Shown here: piece after piece, positions 13,834-25,354 of the stretch
How positions within the stretch are numbered: position 1 is the first letter of the stretch
Layout: every line of letters begins with the position of its first letter
NCBI GenBank assembly: GCA_963783195.1
Contig: CAWAMV010000004.1
Location: forward strand, 558,001 to 622,000
From: Croceibacterium_B sp963783195
GTDB taxonomy: Bacteria > Pseudomonadota > Alphaproteobacteria > Sphingomonadales > Sphingomonadaceae
DNA length: 64,000 nucleotides
Reading direction: 5' to 3'
Made by a program: the position numbers and the translations under genes
Notes under the pieces: model-generated
What the model was told of the DNA's origin: nothing
Databases searched by the model: none
Seen by the model: the letters and a program-made list of their open reading frames with translations, nothing else

Positions 13834-15782
13834 GCGCGTTCGACGTCGTCTCGCGCGGCCTCGCCGTGCGCGCGCTGACCGCGCAGGAGCGCGGCGACAC
13901 CGGCGTGGCAAGCATGCGCTGCCGCAGCGCGCCAACCGGCGCGGCGCTGGTCGAGCTGGCCGCGGCTCGCCCGGCCATCGAATGCTATCCCGGCGACGTC
14001 CACGTCGTCGACTACGCGCCCTATGTCCGAACCGACGATTTCGTCCTGCGCGGAAATGGTGCCGAACTGCGCAGCGAAAGCGGCTGGCTGCTGACCGAAT
14101 CCGATATCGTCGGCGTCGCCCTGCCGCTCGGATCCTCCAACGCGGTGGCAACCGGCAATCTGACGTTCCACCCGGTCGACCCCGGCGCCTCGAGCGGCAT
14201 GACGCTGGATCTCGGTGCGAATGCCGGCGCCTTTGCTGAGGGCGACCTCGTCGTCCTGCGCGGGGAGAGTGGCTACGGGATCGTGGTCAACGGCGAGGCG
14301 GAGGAGATTCCCCGCTGGTCGCTGCGCGCCCGGGTGATCGCGGTCGAAGGCCCCGCGGTCACGCTCGATCGCGTGCCGCCGGCCGAACTCATGGCCGATG
14401 GGCCGCGAATGGGGAACACCGCCGAGGGCGTCTATTGCGGGTTCGAGGACGGCCCCGATGCCTTCTATCTGCTCTACAATCCGCGGGTGACCGACATCAC
14501 CCTGTCCTCGGATTTCGGCGAAGCGTGGAAATGGGGCGGGGTGATCGATGGCCGCTTCCGCGACGTCACCGTTGTCGGACGCAACGGCGTGGTGTTCAAC
14601 GCGATGCAGGATTGCCTGTTCGACGGTATCCGCATCCAGGCATGGCGCAAGCTGGCGGAGCTGGGCGAGGGATCGGCCGGCACCGTCCTGCGCAACCTGC
14701 GGGGCACGCTTGCCAGTGCGGTCGGCAAAATGGGCAACGGGGTGGATGACCACGCGCCGTTCTTCGTCGGCATCGCCGAGAATTGCCGCGATTGTACCTT
14801 CGACGATCTCTTGCTCGACAGCGGGCCGAACACCGCGAGCATTGCCGCAGTCGTCCTCGGCAGCGGCACGGGCAACCGCATCGTTCGCAGCACGTTGTAT
14901 TTCCCGCAGCACGAAGGCCTCGGCGTGCTCATGTCGAGCCATCCCCAGGCCGGCAACGCGATGGTCGATTGCGGCATTGCCGACACGACGATCGTGCTTC
15001 CCCATGCGCGGATGTTCTTCAACATCGCCGATGGCGGTGCCGGCATGGTTCGCCCGTTCCTGTGCGATGTCTCGTTCCGCGGCGCGTGCAGCACGGCTGC
15101 TGCCACGGGCGGTGGTACGCGGGCGGGCACGATCAGCGGGAGCGACGGCGTGCTGCGCAACGTCCGCTGCGAGGACGGCGGGCTCTATTTCGACGGTGCC
15201 TGCACCGGCTGGGACATCAGCGGGTGCTATTTCCCCGACGGCTTCGAGAACCTTGGCCCCGCGCTGCTTGCGAACAACCGCATCCGCGACAACGACAGCG
15301 ATGCCAACCGGGCGGCCCGCGGGGCTGCAGTTGCCGAACGTTCGTTGGGCAGCACCAACGCGACCGCCGCCAACTCGATCTATTCGAGCGCGACTTTTCC
15401 GCCGGGTAGCCTCGCCGCGGGCGACCGCGTCGTCATCGCGGTTGATGCGACCAGCGGCAGCGCCGCGCCGCGCACCGCGCGTGTCTCGGTGGGCCACGGT
15501 CCGGCCCCGACGGTCAGCGGGCTTGCCGCCAACGTGCGCGGATCGGCCGGCGCAATGTTCGTGGACGGCGAGATAGCGGTGCTGTCCGACACGGTCGTCA
15601 CCTACCGGCTCAACCTGTGGGGCACCGTGCAGGAAAGCTTCATCGCCGTGTCGAGCATCGCCGCGAACGGGCTGACGGTGAACGTCGAGCTGTGGACCGG
15701 CAACTCGGCCGACGCGATCGGCGTGCGCGGGGTGCGGATCGTCCCGGTCAAGCCGGGGATGATGCACCTGCCGCTGAAGTAG
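13830..15782 (+). CDS. parallel beta-helix tailspike-like protein
   Basis: This 650-residue protein starts at the ATG that overlaps the previous stop. The N-terminal 110 residues (RPAIECYPGDVHVVDYAPYV, DFVLRGNGAELR) look like the head of a pectate-lyase-type right-handed beta-helix. The middle, about 200-470, has the repeated short strands of such helices (FRDVTVVGRNGVVFNAMQD, FDGIRIQAW, FDDLLLDSG). The last 130 residues form a separate beta-domain (AGDRVVIAVDATSGSAAP to the end). There is no signal peptide. This is the architecture of phage tailspikes that bind or cleave surface polysaccharides. Together with the upstream gene it forms a two-gene module inside an exopolysaccharide neighbourhood. 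Enzyme activity is not established. Confidence 0.75.
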   Translation: MSAFDVVSRGLAVRALTAQERGDTGVASMRCRSAPTGAALVELAAARPAIECYPGDVHVVDYAPYVRTDDFVLRGNGAELRSESGWLLTESDIVGVALPLGSSNAVATGNLTFHPVDPGASSGMTLDLGANAGAFAEGDLVVLRGESGYGIVVNGEAEEIPRWSLRARVIAVEGPAVTLDRVPPAELMADGPRMGNTAEGVYCGFEDGPDAFYLLYNPRVTDITLSSDFGEAWKWGGVIDGRFRDVTVVGRNGVVFNAMQDCLFDGIRIQAWRKLAELGEGSAGTVLRNLRGTLASAVGKMGNGVDDHAPFFVGIAENCRDCTFDDLLLDSGPNTASIAAVVLGSGTGNRIVRSTLYFPQHEGLGVLMSSHPQAGNAMVDCGIADTTIVLPHARMFFNIADGGAGMVRPFLCDVSFRGACSTAAATGGGTRAGTISGSDGVLRNVRCEDGGLYFDGACTGWDISGCYFPDGFENLGPALLANNRIRDNDSDANRAARGAAVAERSLGSTNATAANSIYSSATFPPGSLAAGDRVVIAVDATSGSAAPRTARVSVGHGPAPTVSGLAANVRGSAGAMFVDGEIAVLSDTVVTYRLNLWGTVQESFIAVSSIAANGLTVNVELWTGNSADAIGVRGVRIVPVKPGMMHLPLK

Positions 15783-15785
15783 CCC

Positions 15786-17016
15786 TCAGTCGCCGCCCGG
15801 ATTCCTCGCGATCCAGTCTTCCACGACGGGTGCGATGCGGCTGCGCCACTTGCTGCCGTTGAAGATGCCGTAGTGGCCGACATCGGGGGCGAGGAGGTAC
15901 TTCTTCTTCGCTTCCGGCAGGTGTTCGGCCAGATCGAGGGCAGCCTTGGTCTGGCCGACGCCCGAAATGTCGTCGTTCTCGCCTTCGATCGCCAGCAGCG
16001 CGGTGTCGCGGATCGCATCCGGGTCGATCGGCGTGCCGCGGTGGACGAACTTGCCGCGCGGCAGCGAGTGTTTCTGGAACACCTCCTCGATCGTCTCGAG
16101 GTAGAACTCGGCCGTCATGTCGCAGACCGACAGGTACTCGTCGTAGAACCGCTTGGTCGCGGCCGCGCTTTCGGTGTCGCCCAGCGTGAGGTGCTTGAAC
16201 ATCTCGTAGTGGCTCAGCATGTGGCTCTCGATGTTCATCGAGAGGAACCCGGCGAGCTGCAGGAAGCCGGGATAGACCTTGCGGCCGGCGCCCGGATAAC
16301 CGCCCGGCACCGTGGCGATCACGTTGGCCTTGAACCACGACAGCGGCCGCTCCATCGCCACGTCGTTCACGCTCGTCGGGCTGGCGCGGGTGTCGACCGG
16401 ACCGCCCATCATCGTCAGGCTGGCAGGTCGGCACGGGTCCTCGTTCTTGCCCATGATCGCCGTGGCGGCAAACGCCGGGACCGAGGGCTGGCACACGGCG
16501 AGCACGTGCGTGACCCTCACCGATGAACTGCAGGAACTCGATCAGGTAATCGATATAGCCGTCGAGGTCGAAGTCGCCGTCCGCCAGGGGGACCATCTTG
16601 GCGTCGGCCCAGTCGGTGACCCAGACCTCGTGGCGTTCCACCATGCGCTTGACCGTGCCGCGCAGCAGCGTGGCGTAGTGCCCGCTCATCGGTGCGACGA
16701 TCAGCAGCCTGGGGGCATTCTTCGGCAGGCCGGCGCGGCGGAAGTGGCGCAGGCCGCCGAACGGCTTTTCGCACACGACCTTCTCGGCAACCTTGTGCGA
16801 CTTGCCGTCGACCTCGACCGACTCGATGCCGAACTCGGGCTTGCCGCGCTCTTCGTAGAGGTGGGCGAAGACCTCGAGCGCGCTGGCGACCGCCGGGCCC
16901 ATTCCGAAGTAGCCCAGCGGCAGGGCCGGATTGCTCAGGACCTTGGCACCGATCGCGGCCCAGTTGCTCGCCCCGGCAAGGAGCGAGCGCTGAAATTCGT
17001 AAGCGTGATAGAGCAA
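15786..17016 (-). pseudogene. phaZ: intracellular polyhydroxyalkanoate depolymerase, frameshifted
   Basis: This enzyme mobilises cytoplasmic PHB granules to release 3-hydroxybutyrate oligomers. The N-terminal part (LYHAYEFQRSLLAGASNWAA, LLIVAPMSGHYATLLRGTV, VTDWADAKMVP) reads to about 16518 and then the frame is lost. The C-terminal part (THVLAVCQPSVPAF, then GENDDISG and DVGHYGIFNGSKWR) continues one base over. Removing one C of the CCC at 16514-16516 yields a 409-residue protein with FIGEVTHVLAVCQPSVP across the joint. The active-site cysteine would be C175, corresponding to the catalytic Cys of Ralstonia PhaZ, with Asp and His in the later motifs. The start is TTG at 17016. It converges on the tailspike gene with a 3-base gap. 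Confidence 0.85.
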
Positions 17017-17086
17017 GTCTTGCAGTTCCCGTTGCGCCGGCGTGGTTCCGCCCGGCGGTTCTTGCAGCCCAAGGTGGCGCGATTCG

Positions 17087-17103
17087 TTGCATGTTGCAAT
17101 GCA
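17087..17103. promoter_or_regulatory. TGC-rich inverted repeat upstream of phaZ
   Basis: The sequence TTGCATGTTGCAATGCA contains the arms TGCAT and ATGCA around TTGCA. It lies 71-87 bases upstream of the phaZ start and about 73 bases before the divergent ABC exporter gene. PhaR regulators of alphaproteobacteria bind TGC-rich repeats near PHB genes, so this is a candidate PhaR operator. It is a weak prediction from pattern only. Confidence 0.35.
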
Positions 17104-17175
17104 TCAATCGGCTTTTGGTGGCCGGACGCCTCATAGCGCTTCAAACCGCAGCCGGGTTGGGCTAGGCGCCCCGCC

Positions 17176-18969
<1,794 letters not shown>

Positions 18970-19044
18970 TTTTCGTCCGCAAGACGCGCTGGCGGGTCTG
19001 CGGGTCGTTGACTTGCGGCCCGCTTTCATCTTGAGCGGCCCGGC

Positions 19045-19857
19045 ATGGGACTGACCCTCACCGCCATCCTGCTCGGCATCGTCGAGGGTCTGACCGAGTT
19101 CATCCCGGTCTCCTCCACCGGCCACCTGATCCTCGCCACCGAGCTGTTCGGCTGGGACGCAGAGCAGTGGGCCATGTTCAACGTCGTGATCCAGCTCGGC
19201 GCGATCCTGGCCGTGGTCTACCAGTACTGGGGCACCTTCTGGCACGCCGGGATGGGGGTCCTGAAGCTCGAGCCGCAGGGCCTGCGCTTTGCGCGCAACA
19301 TCCTGCTCGGCTTCCTCCCCTCGGCAGTCATCGGCCTGCTGCTCAAGGACTACATCTTCGACATGCTCGCCAACCCGATGATCGTTGCCTGGGCCCTGCT
19401 CGTGGGCGGTATCGCGATCCTCGGCATCGAGCGGGTCGTGCGTCCGGGCCCGGACGTGGCGGTGGCCGACCTTCCGCTCAAGCAGGTGATCGGCGTCGGG
19501 CTGGCCCAGTGCCTGGCGATGGTCCCCGGCGTCAGCCGCAGCGGGGCGACGATCATGGGAGCGCTCGGCATGGGGGTTGGTCGCAAGACCGCGGCCGAAT
19601 TCTCGTTCTTCCTCGCGATTCCGACGATGGTCGGCGCCACGACCCTTGAGCTGATCGAAAAGGGCGAACGGCTGACGGCGGGCGAACTGACCGTCGGCTG
19701 GAGCGAAATCGCCGTCGGCTTCGTCGTCTCGTTCATCGTCGCGCTGGGCGTCATCAGGCTCTTCGTCGCCTACGTCAGCCGGCACGGATTTGCACCTTTC
19801 GCCTGGTACCGCATCGTCATCGGCTCAGCCGCGATCGCATGGCTCACGCTGCGCTGA
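19045..19857 (+). CDS. uppP: undecaprenyl-diphosphatase
   Basis: This 270-residue integral membrane enzyme of the UppP/BacA family converts undecaprenyl diphosphate to the monophosphate, recycling the lipid carrier for peptidoglycan and surface polysaccharides. It has the two family signatures: GIVEGLTEFIPVSSTGHL, with E14 and E18, at the N-terminus and PGVSRSGATIMGAL, with R165, in the middle. About eight hydrophobic helices are visible. The length is standard for the family. High UppP levels also give bacitracin resistance. The gene probably has its own promoter in the 75 bases after the ABC exporter. Confidence 0.95.
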   Translation: MGLTLTAILLGIVEGLTEFIPVSSTGHLILATELFGWDAEQWAMFNVVIQLGAILAVVYQYWGTFWHAGMGVLKLEPQGLRFARNILLGFLPSAVIGLLLKDYIFDMLANPMIVAWALLVGGIAILGIERVVRPGPDVAVADLPLKQVIGVGLAQCLAMVPGVSRSGATIMGALGMGVGRKTAAEFSFFLAIPTMVGATTLELIEKGERLTAGELTVGWSEIAVGFVVSFIVALGVIRLFVAYVSRHGFAPFAWYRIVIGSAAIAWLTLR

Positions 19858-19930
19858 GGCCCTCTTTTCAGGAACTTTCTTGCCTGCCGCCCATTGAAAA
19901 ACCCCTTGAGCTAGTTGCGGTAAATTCCAG

Positions 19931-20200
19931 ATGGGCCTTCTGTTCATGATCGTTGCGGGCGCGGTGCTGGGATGGCTGGCCGCCGTATTCAACCGGGTCG
20001 AGAGCTCGCGCGGCGTGGTCAGCGAAATAGCTGCCGGGGTGCTTGGCGCGCTCGGCGGCGGCTTGGCCGCTTCCCCGATTTTCGATGAACCGAGCCTGTT
20101 GACCGGAACTTATAGCGTCTCTGCTTTGTTGATGACGCTGGTGGGTGCGGCGGTGGTCGTCGCCCTCCTAAACTTGTTGCGTCCAGCCGACTTGCGCTAG
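19931..20200 (+). CDS. GlsB/YeaQ/YmgE-type small membrane protein
   Basis: This 89-residue protein is almost entirely hydrophobic, with three glycine- and alanine-rich helices (MIVAGAVLGWLAAVFNR, IAAGVLGALGGGLAASPIF, ALLMTLVGAAVVVALLNLLR). The pattern G-x-L-x-G-x-L-A followed by a G-rich second helix is that of the transglycosylase-associated (GlsB/YeaQ/YmgE) family, small inner-membrane proteins often induced by stress. The biochemical function of the family is unknown. It stands alone between uppP and a small lipoprotein gene, both on the same strand. Confidence 0.8.
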   Translation: MGLLFMIVAGAVLGWLAAVFNRVESSRGVVSEIAAGVLGALGGGLAASPIFDEPSLLTGTYSVSALLMTLVGAAVVVALLNLLRPADLR

Positions 20201-20282
20201 GTCGCGATCGCCGGGAAAGATCCCGGCTCAACACGGGGCTGCCGCCAGCGCGGGAGCCCCGCACACGAAGGGGAATACAGTT

Positions 20283-20537
20283 ATGAAGAAGATCATTGCG
20301 ATCGCGTCGGCCGCCGTTCTCGGCCTCGGTGTCGCCGCTTGTGACGGCCCGGCGGAAAACGCTGCGGAAGACGCCGGCGAGCAGAATGCCGAGGTTGTCA
20401 ACGACCAGGCTGAAGCCGCTGCCGACGCCGGTCAGATCACCGAGGACCAGGCCGATGCGATGACCGAGAATGCCGAGGACAAGGCCGACGCAATGGAAGA
20501 GCAGGGCGAGGCGATGGACAACGCTACCGGCCAGTAA
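20283..20537 (+). CDS. small acidic lipoprotein
   Basis: This 84-residue protein begins with a lipoprotein signal (MKKIIAIASAAVLGLGVAAC, lipobox GVAAC, lipidated Cys20). The mature part is almost only Ala, Glu, Asp, Gln and Asn (EDQADAMTENAEDKADAMEE), with a helical heptad-like pattern and no conserved domain that I recognise. AAGGGGA precedes the ATG. Its composition resembles the lipoprotein at 21855-22151 on the other strand, so both may belong to one loose family of abundant acidic envelope lipoproteins. A strong terminator follows 29 bases after the stop. Confidence 0.8.
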   Translation: MKKIIAIASAAVLGLGVAACDGPAENAAEDAGEQNAEVVNDQAEAAADAGQITEDQADAMTENAEDKADAMEEQGEAMDNATGQ

Positions 20538-21552
20538 GCTGGCCTTGCATTAGCAAAACACGAAGGCCGGTCCGGGAGCGATCCCGGGCCGGTTTTTCTT
20601 TCTCTCCCGGATTCAGACCGGATCGGCGTTGGAGCCGCGCCCGCCGCGCAGGTGGTACTCCTGGGTTCCCGCGGTTGAGTACGTTATCGACATCGATCAC
20701 CGCCGAATTGGCGTAAGTGAATCCTGCGCCGAGGTTGCGGTAGAGACGGTCGAAGTCGCGCTCCACCGTCTGGCGGTAGAGGTCCTCGAAGCTCTCAATC
20801 ACGAAGTAGGTCGGCTGCAGGTCGTCGATCACGTAATCGGTACGCATGACGCGGTCGACGTTGAGCATGATCCGGTTGGGCGACCTGGCCTCCAGCGCGA
20901 AGACCGCTTCCCGCGGGCCGGACAAGATGCCCGCGCCGTAGATGCGCAGCTCGTCCCCCTCCAGCATCAAGCCGAATTCGACCGTGTACCAGTAGAGCGC
21001 GCCGAGGGCCTTGAGCCGGTTGTAGCGCATCGCCTTCCACCCGGCCTTGCCGTATTCCTGCATGTAGTCCGCGAACACCGGGTCGGTCAGCAGCGGGACG
21101 TGGCCGAACACGTCGTGGAAGACGTCGGGCTCCTGGATGTAGTCGAAGGTCTCCCGCGTCCGGATGAAATTGCCTGCCGGGAAACGCCGGTTGGCCAGGT
21201 GCCAGAAGAACACGTGATCGGGGATCAGCATCGGCACCGGCACCACGCTCCAGCCGGTCAGCCGGCCGAGCTCTTCGGACAGGTCGTTGAAGTCGGGCAC
21301 GCCGCCGCGGTTGAGGTGCAGTTTCTGCAGCCCGGCCATGAACGCGCTGCAGGCGCGGCCAGGCAGGATATCCATCTGCCGCGCGAACAGCTCGTTCCAG
21401 ATCGCGTCCTCGTCGGACCCATACCGGTGCTGCTCCGGCTCGAGCCAGTCCTCGCCGATATGCGCCGGGCGCCTCAGCGGAGCGGTGAAAACCTCGTGCG
21501 GCACCGAGGGGATGGCGGAAAAGTCGCTTTCGGGTTCGACGATGGTAGCCAT
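20524..21552 (-). CDS. phhA: phenylalanine 4-monooxygenase, C-terminus altered by frameshift
   Basis: This tetrahydropterin- and iron-dependent enzyme converts phenylalanine to tyrosine. The iron ligands are H146 and H151 in FHDVFGHVPLL and E192 in YWYTVEFGL. The start ATG 21552 (MATIVEPESDF) is well placed. As the sequence stands the protein has 342 residues and an odd Arg-rich tail after DVDNVLNRG. Shifting the frame by one base at 20661-20671 gives the normal-looking ending QEYHLRGGRGSNADPV and a stop at 20613, i.e. 312 residues. The present reading also runs through the terminator and into the 3-prime end of the small lipoprotein gene, which again suggests a spurious inserted base in the GGG or CCC there. 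Confidence 0.92.
   Translation of the reverse strand: MATIVEPESDFSAIPSVPHEVFTAPLRRPAHIGEDWLEPEQHRYGSDEDAIWNELFARQMDILPGRACSAFMAGLQKLHLNRGGVPDFNDLSEELGRLTGWSVVPVPMLIPDHVFFWHLANRRFPAGNFIRTRETFDYIQEPDVFHDVFGHVPLLTDPVFADYMQEYGKAGWKAMRYNRLKALGALYWYTVEFGLMLEGDELRIYGAGILSGPREAVFALEARSPNRIMLNVDRVMRTDYVIDDLQPTYFVIESFEDLYRQTVERDFDRLYRNLGAGFTYANSAVIDVDNVLNRGNPGVPPARRARLQRRSGLNPGEKEKPARDRSRTGLRVLLMQGQLTGR
20567..20600. terminator. rho-independent terminator between small lipoprotein gene and phhA
   Basis: The arms CCGGTCCGGGA (20567-20577) and TCCCGGGCCGG (20582-20592) pair over 11 bases with one G-T pair and a GCGA loop, followed by TTTTTCTTT. It ends the plus-strand lipoprotein transcript. On the minus strand the hairpin could also stop phhA, whose natural stop is probably at 20613. 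Confidence 0.85.
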
Positions 21553-21600
21553 GGTTACAGCTGAAACGTCTAGCAGACCGGCCGTTTCCCGGCAATCGCG

Positions 21601-21858
21601 CTAGGTCGCGGGGGTCGGGTCAGCTTCCGGCGTGGGATCCGTCGCCGGTGCGCGGCGCTGCTGTTCGAGCATCTCGGCCGCCTGATCGAGCGCCTTTGCT
21701 TCGCCCACGGTCACGCCGCCGGGGCCCGGATCGGTATCGTTCTGCCCGCAGCCGCTCAGCGCAAGTGGCGCCGCCAGCGCCAGTGCCAGGGGCAGGGCAA
21801 ACGGGCGGAGCGCACGCGCCCCGCCCGGAAAGGCCGGATGGGTTCCGGCCCTGCTCAC
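21601..21858 (-). CDS. small lipoprotein, function unknown
   Basis: This 85-residue protein has an Arg-containing N-terminus, a hydrophobic stretch (LRPFALPLALALAAPLALSGC) and a lipobox LSGC. The mature part is short and polar (GVTVGEAKALDQAAEMLEQQ) and ends in a Pro/Thr-rich tail. The start is a GTG that overlaps the stop of the upstream lipoprotein gene (GTGA), so the two are translationally coupled. I do not recognise a domain. The lipid anchor suggests the periplasmic face of a membrane. Confidence 0.7.
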   Translation of the reverse strand: MSRAGTHPAFPGGARALRPFALPLALALAAPLALSGCGQNDTDPGPGGVTVGEAKALDQAAEMLEQQRRAPATDPTPEADPTPAT

Positions 21859-22151
21859 ATGCTCTTCTCGGCCGTGGTCGTCGCAGCCTCTGCCGCTGCG
21901 GCGGCATCGGCGGCGGCCGCTTCGGCATCGTCGCCGGCCTGGGCCGTGGCGTCGGACGCATCGGTCGAAGCGTCCTCGACCGCGTCGGTGGCGCCGGTGT
22001 CGGCGACCGGCGCGGCGGCGTCGGCCATCGCCTCGTCGGCGGGCATTTCGACGGTGTCGGCCTGGGCGTCTGCCGAAGCGTCGTCGGCGCTGCCGCAGGC
22101 GGCGAGCGCAAAGGCGAGGGCCGAAGCGGCAGTAAGGGCGATCTTCTTCAT
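21855..22151 (-). CDS. alanine- and aspartate-rich lipoprotein
   Basis: This 98-residue protein starts with a clear lipoprotein signal (MKKIALTAASALAFALAACG, lipobox LAAC) and continues as a low-complexity acidic chain (SADDASADAQADTVEMPADE and similar) without recognisable motifs. It is the first gene of a coupled pair with the next lipoprotein. The composition is like that of the plus-strand lipoprotein at 20283-20537. Such chains are common in sphingomonad envelopes and have no assigned function. Confidence 0.72.
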   Translation of the reverse strand: MKKIALTAASALAFALAACGSADDASADAQADTVEMPADEAMADAAAPVADTGATDAVEDASTDASDATAQAGDDAEAAAADAAAAAEAATTTAEKSM

Positions 22152-22315
22152 GGGGTCATTTCCTCTGGTCTGTTGGCACGCAGGGACCTGCCCGGCGCAA
22201 CGCGCCCCTGCTAGCGGAGCAAGCGGCGCGGGAAAACGGCAAAAATGTGGCCAACCCCTGAATTTGAACGAGCCTCCGGTTTCGCACGTCCGGACGATCT
22301 GCCAGAGAAGCGCAA

Positions 22316-24130
<1,815 letters not shown>

Positions 24131-24190
24131 TCCGCCCCCCGTCGGCGCGCCGACCGGATTCGCTTGACCTTGCTCCCCGGCGATATAAAA

Positions 24191-24200
24191 GTGATATCAC
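24191..24200. promoter_or_regulatory. palindrome GTGATATCAC upstream of the SPFH/RHH operon
   Basis: A perfect 10-base palindrome in an AT-rich patch (TATAAAAGTGATATCAC) lies 21 bases before the SPFH gene start. TTGACC at 24164 and TATAAA at 24184 could form a promoter with a short 14-base spacer, so a protein bound to the palindrome would sit at or next to the start site. The second gene of the operon encodes a ribbon-helix-helix protein, a class that often binds its own promoter at such palindromes. Autoregulation is inference. Confidence 0.45.
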
Positions 24201-24220
24201 ATTAACGGGGGAGTTTTGCC

Positions 24221-25138
24221 ATGTCGAATGAAAGCAGGCCCATGACCAAGAGCCGCGAAGGCCCCGCGAGCACGTTCAACGGGTACGTCATGCTGCTGGT
24301 GCTGCTGGCGGTCGTCGTGCTGGGGGTCTGGGCCGTGTCGCAGGGCGCTCCCCCGCCGGGGTCGGCCAAGGCCGCGAAACTGGTCTTCGCCGGCGAGTTG
24401 CTGATCGCCTTCTTCCTCGTGCTGATGGTGGCGATCGGCTTCTACATGATCCAGCCGAACCAGGCGGTGGTGATCACGTTGTTCGGCGAATACAAGGGCA
24501 CGGACCGCGAGCAGGGGCTGCGCTGGATCTGGCCGTGGATGGGCAAGAAGAAGGTCTCCGTCCGGGCGCACAACATCCATTCCGAACGGGTCAAGATCAA
24601 CGACCTGCGCGGCAATCCGATCGACGTGGCATGCAACGTCGTGTGGCGCGTGGCCGACACGGCGCAGGCGGTGTTCGACGTCGACGACTACCGCGAGTTC
24701 GTGAACATCCAGATCGAAGCGGGCCTGCGCACCGTGGGCGCGCGCCACCCCTACGACGACATGAGCGAGGACGACCAGACAACGCTGCGCGGCAGCGCCG
24801 ACGTCATCAACGCCGAGCTCCAGGCCGAGCTCAACCTGCGGCTGCACGTCGCCGGGATCGAGGTCGACGAGGCGGGCCTGACGCACCTCGCCTATGCGCC
24901 CGAAATCGCCGGGGCCATGCTCCGCCGCCAGCAGGCCGAGGCGGTCATCGCCGCGCGCGCCAAGCTGGTCATGGGCGCGGTCAGCATGGTGCAGATGGCG
25001 CTCGAGAAACTGTCGGAGGAAGATATCGTCCAGCTCGACGACGAGCGGCGCGCAGCAATGGTTTCCAACCTGATGGTCGTCCTGTGCGGCGAGCGCGACG
25101 TCAACCCGGTGGTCAACGCCGGATCGCTCTACCAGTAA
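24221..25138 (+). CDS. SPFH (band 7/prohibitin) domain membrane protein
   Basis: This 305-residue protein has two N-terminal membrane helices (residues about 22-40 and 57-77) followed by a SPFH/band-7 domain. The start of the domain is plain: MIQPNQAVVITLFGEYKGT, then LRWIWPW and the RVKINDLRGNPIDV strand. A helical C-terminal part (RRQQAEAVIAARAKLVMGAV) would mediate oligomerisation. Such proteins form large ring or cage assemblies in membrane microdomains and often regulate proteases. GGGGGAG stands before the ATG. The next gene follows after 3 bases, so the two are an operon. Confidence 0.9.
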   Translation: MSNESRPMTKSREGPASTFNGYVMLLVLLAVVVLGVWAVSQGAPPPGSAKAAKLVFAGELLIAFFLVLMVAIGFYMIQPNQAVVITLFGEYKGTDREQGLRWIWPWMGKKKVSVRAHNIHSERVKINDLRGNPIDVACNVVWRVADTAQAVFDVDDYREFVNIQIEAGLRTVGARHPYDDMSEDDQTTLRGSADVINAELQAELNLRLHVAGIEVDEAGLTHLAYAPEIAGAMLRRQQAEAVIAARAKLVMGAVSMVQMALEKLSEEDIVQLDDERRAAMVSNLMVVLCGERDVNPVVNAGSLYQ

Positions 25139-25141
25139 GCA

Positions 25142-25348
25142 ATGGCGCCAGCCGCCAAGAAAGCCTTTGCCCTCCGCCTCGATCCCGCTCTGCACGCGGC
25201 GATCGAGCGGCTGGCGGCGCAGGAACTGCGTTCGGTCAACGCCGAGCTGGAAGTCCTGCTGCGCGAGGCGCTGGCGCGGCGCGGGGTCAAGGTGCCGGTG
25301 GCGGAAAGACCCCGCCGGGGGCGCCCGCCGAGATCCAAAGAGGAGTAA
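25142..25348 (+). CDS. ribbon-helix-helix DNA-binding protein
   Basis: This 68-residue protein has the Arc/MetJ-type pattern: a beta-strand KKAFALRLDP, helix ALHAAIERLAAQEL, then SVNAELEVLLREALARR, and a basic tail (RPRRGRPPRSKEE) that may contact DNA non-specifically. It is 3 bases downstream of the SPFH gene. Such proteins act as dimers on palindromic operators. It could be read as an orphan antitoxin, but no toxin-like gene is adjacent. The palindrome upstream of the operon makes autoregulation plausible. Confidence 0.75.
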   Translation: MAPAAKKAFALRLDPALHAAIERLAAQELRSVNAELEVLLREALARRGVKVPVAERPRRGRPPRSKEE

Positions 25349-25354
25349 CACGCC

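Noticed and set aside
13399..15782. Complete prophage
   Set aside because: Only two tail-like genes are present; flanking genes are ordinary chromosomal ones and there are no integrase, terminase or att-like repeats.
25142..25348. Toxin-antitoxin system (RHH protein as antitoxin)
   Set aside because: The neighbours are a SPFH membrane protein and a tiny membrane peptide; no toxin fold is seen next to it.
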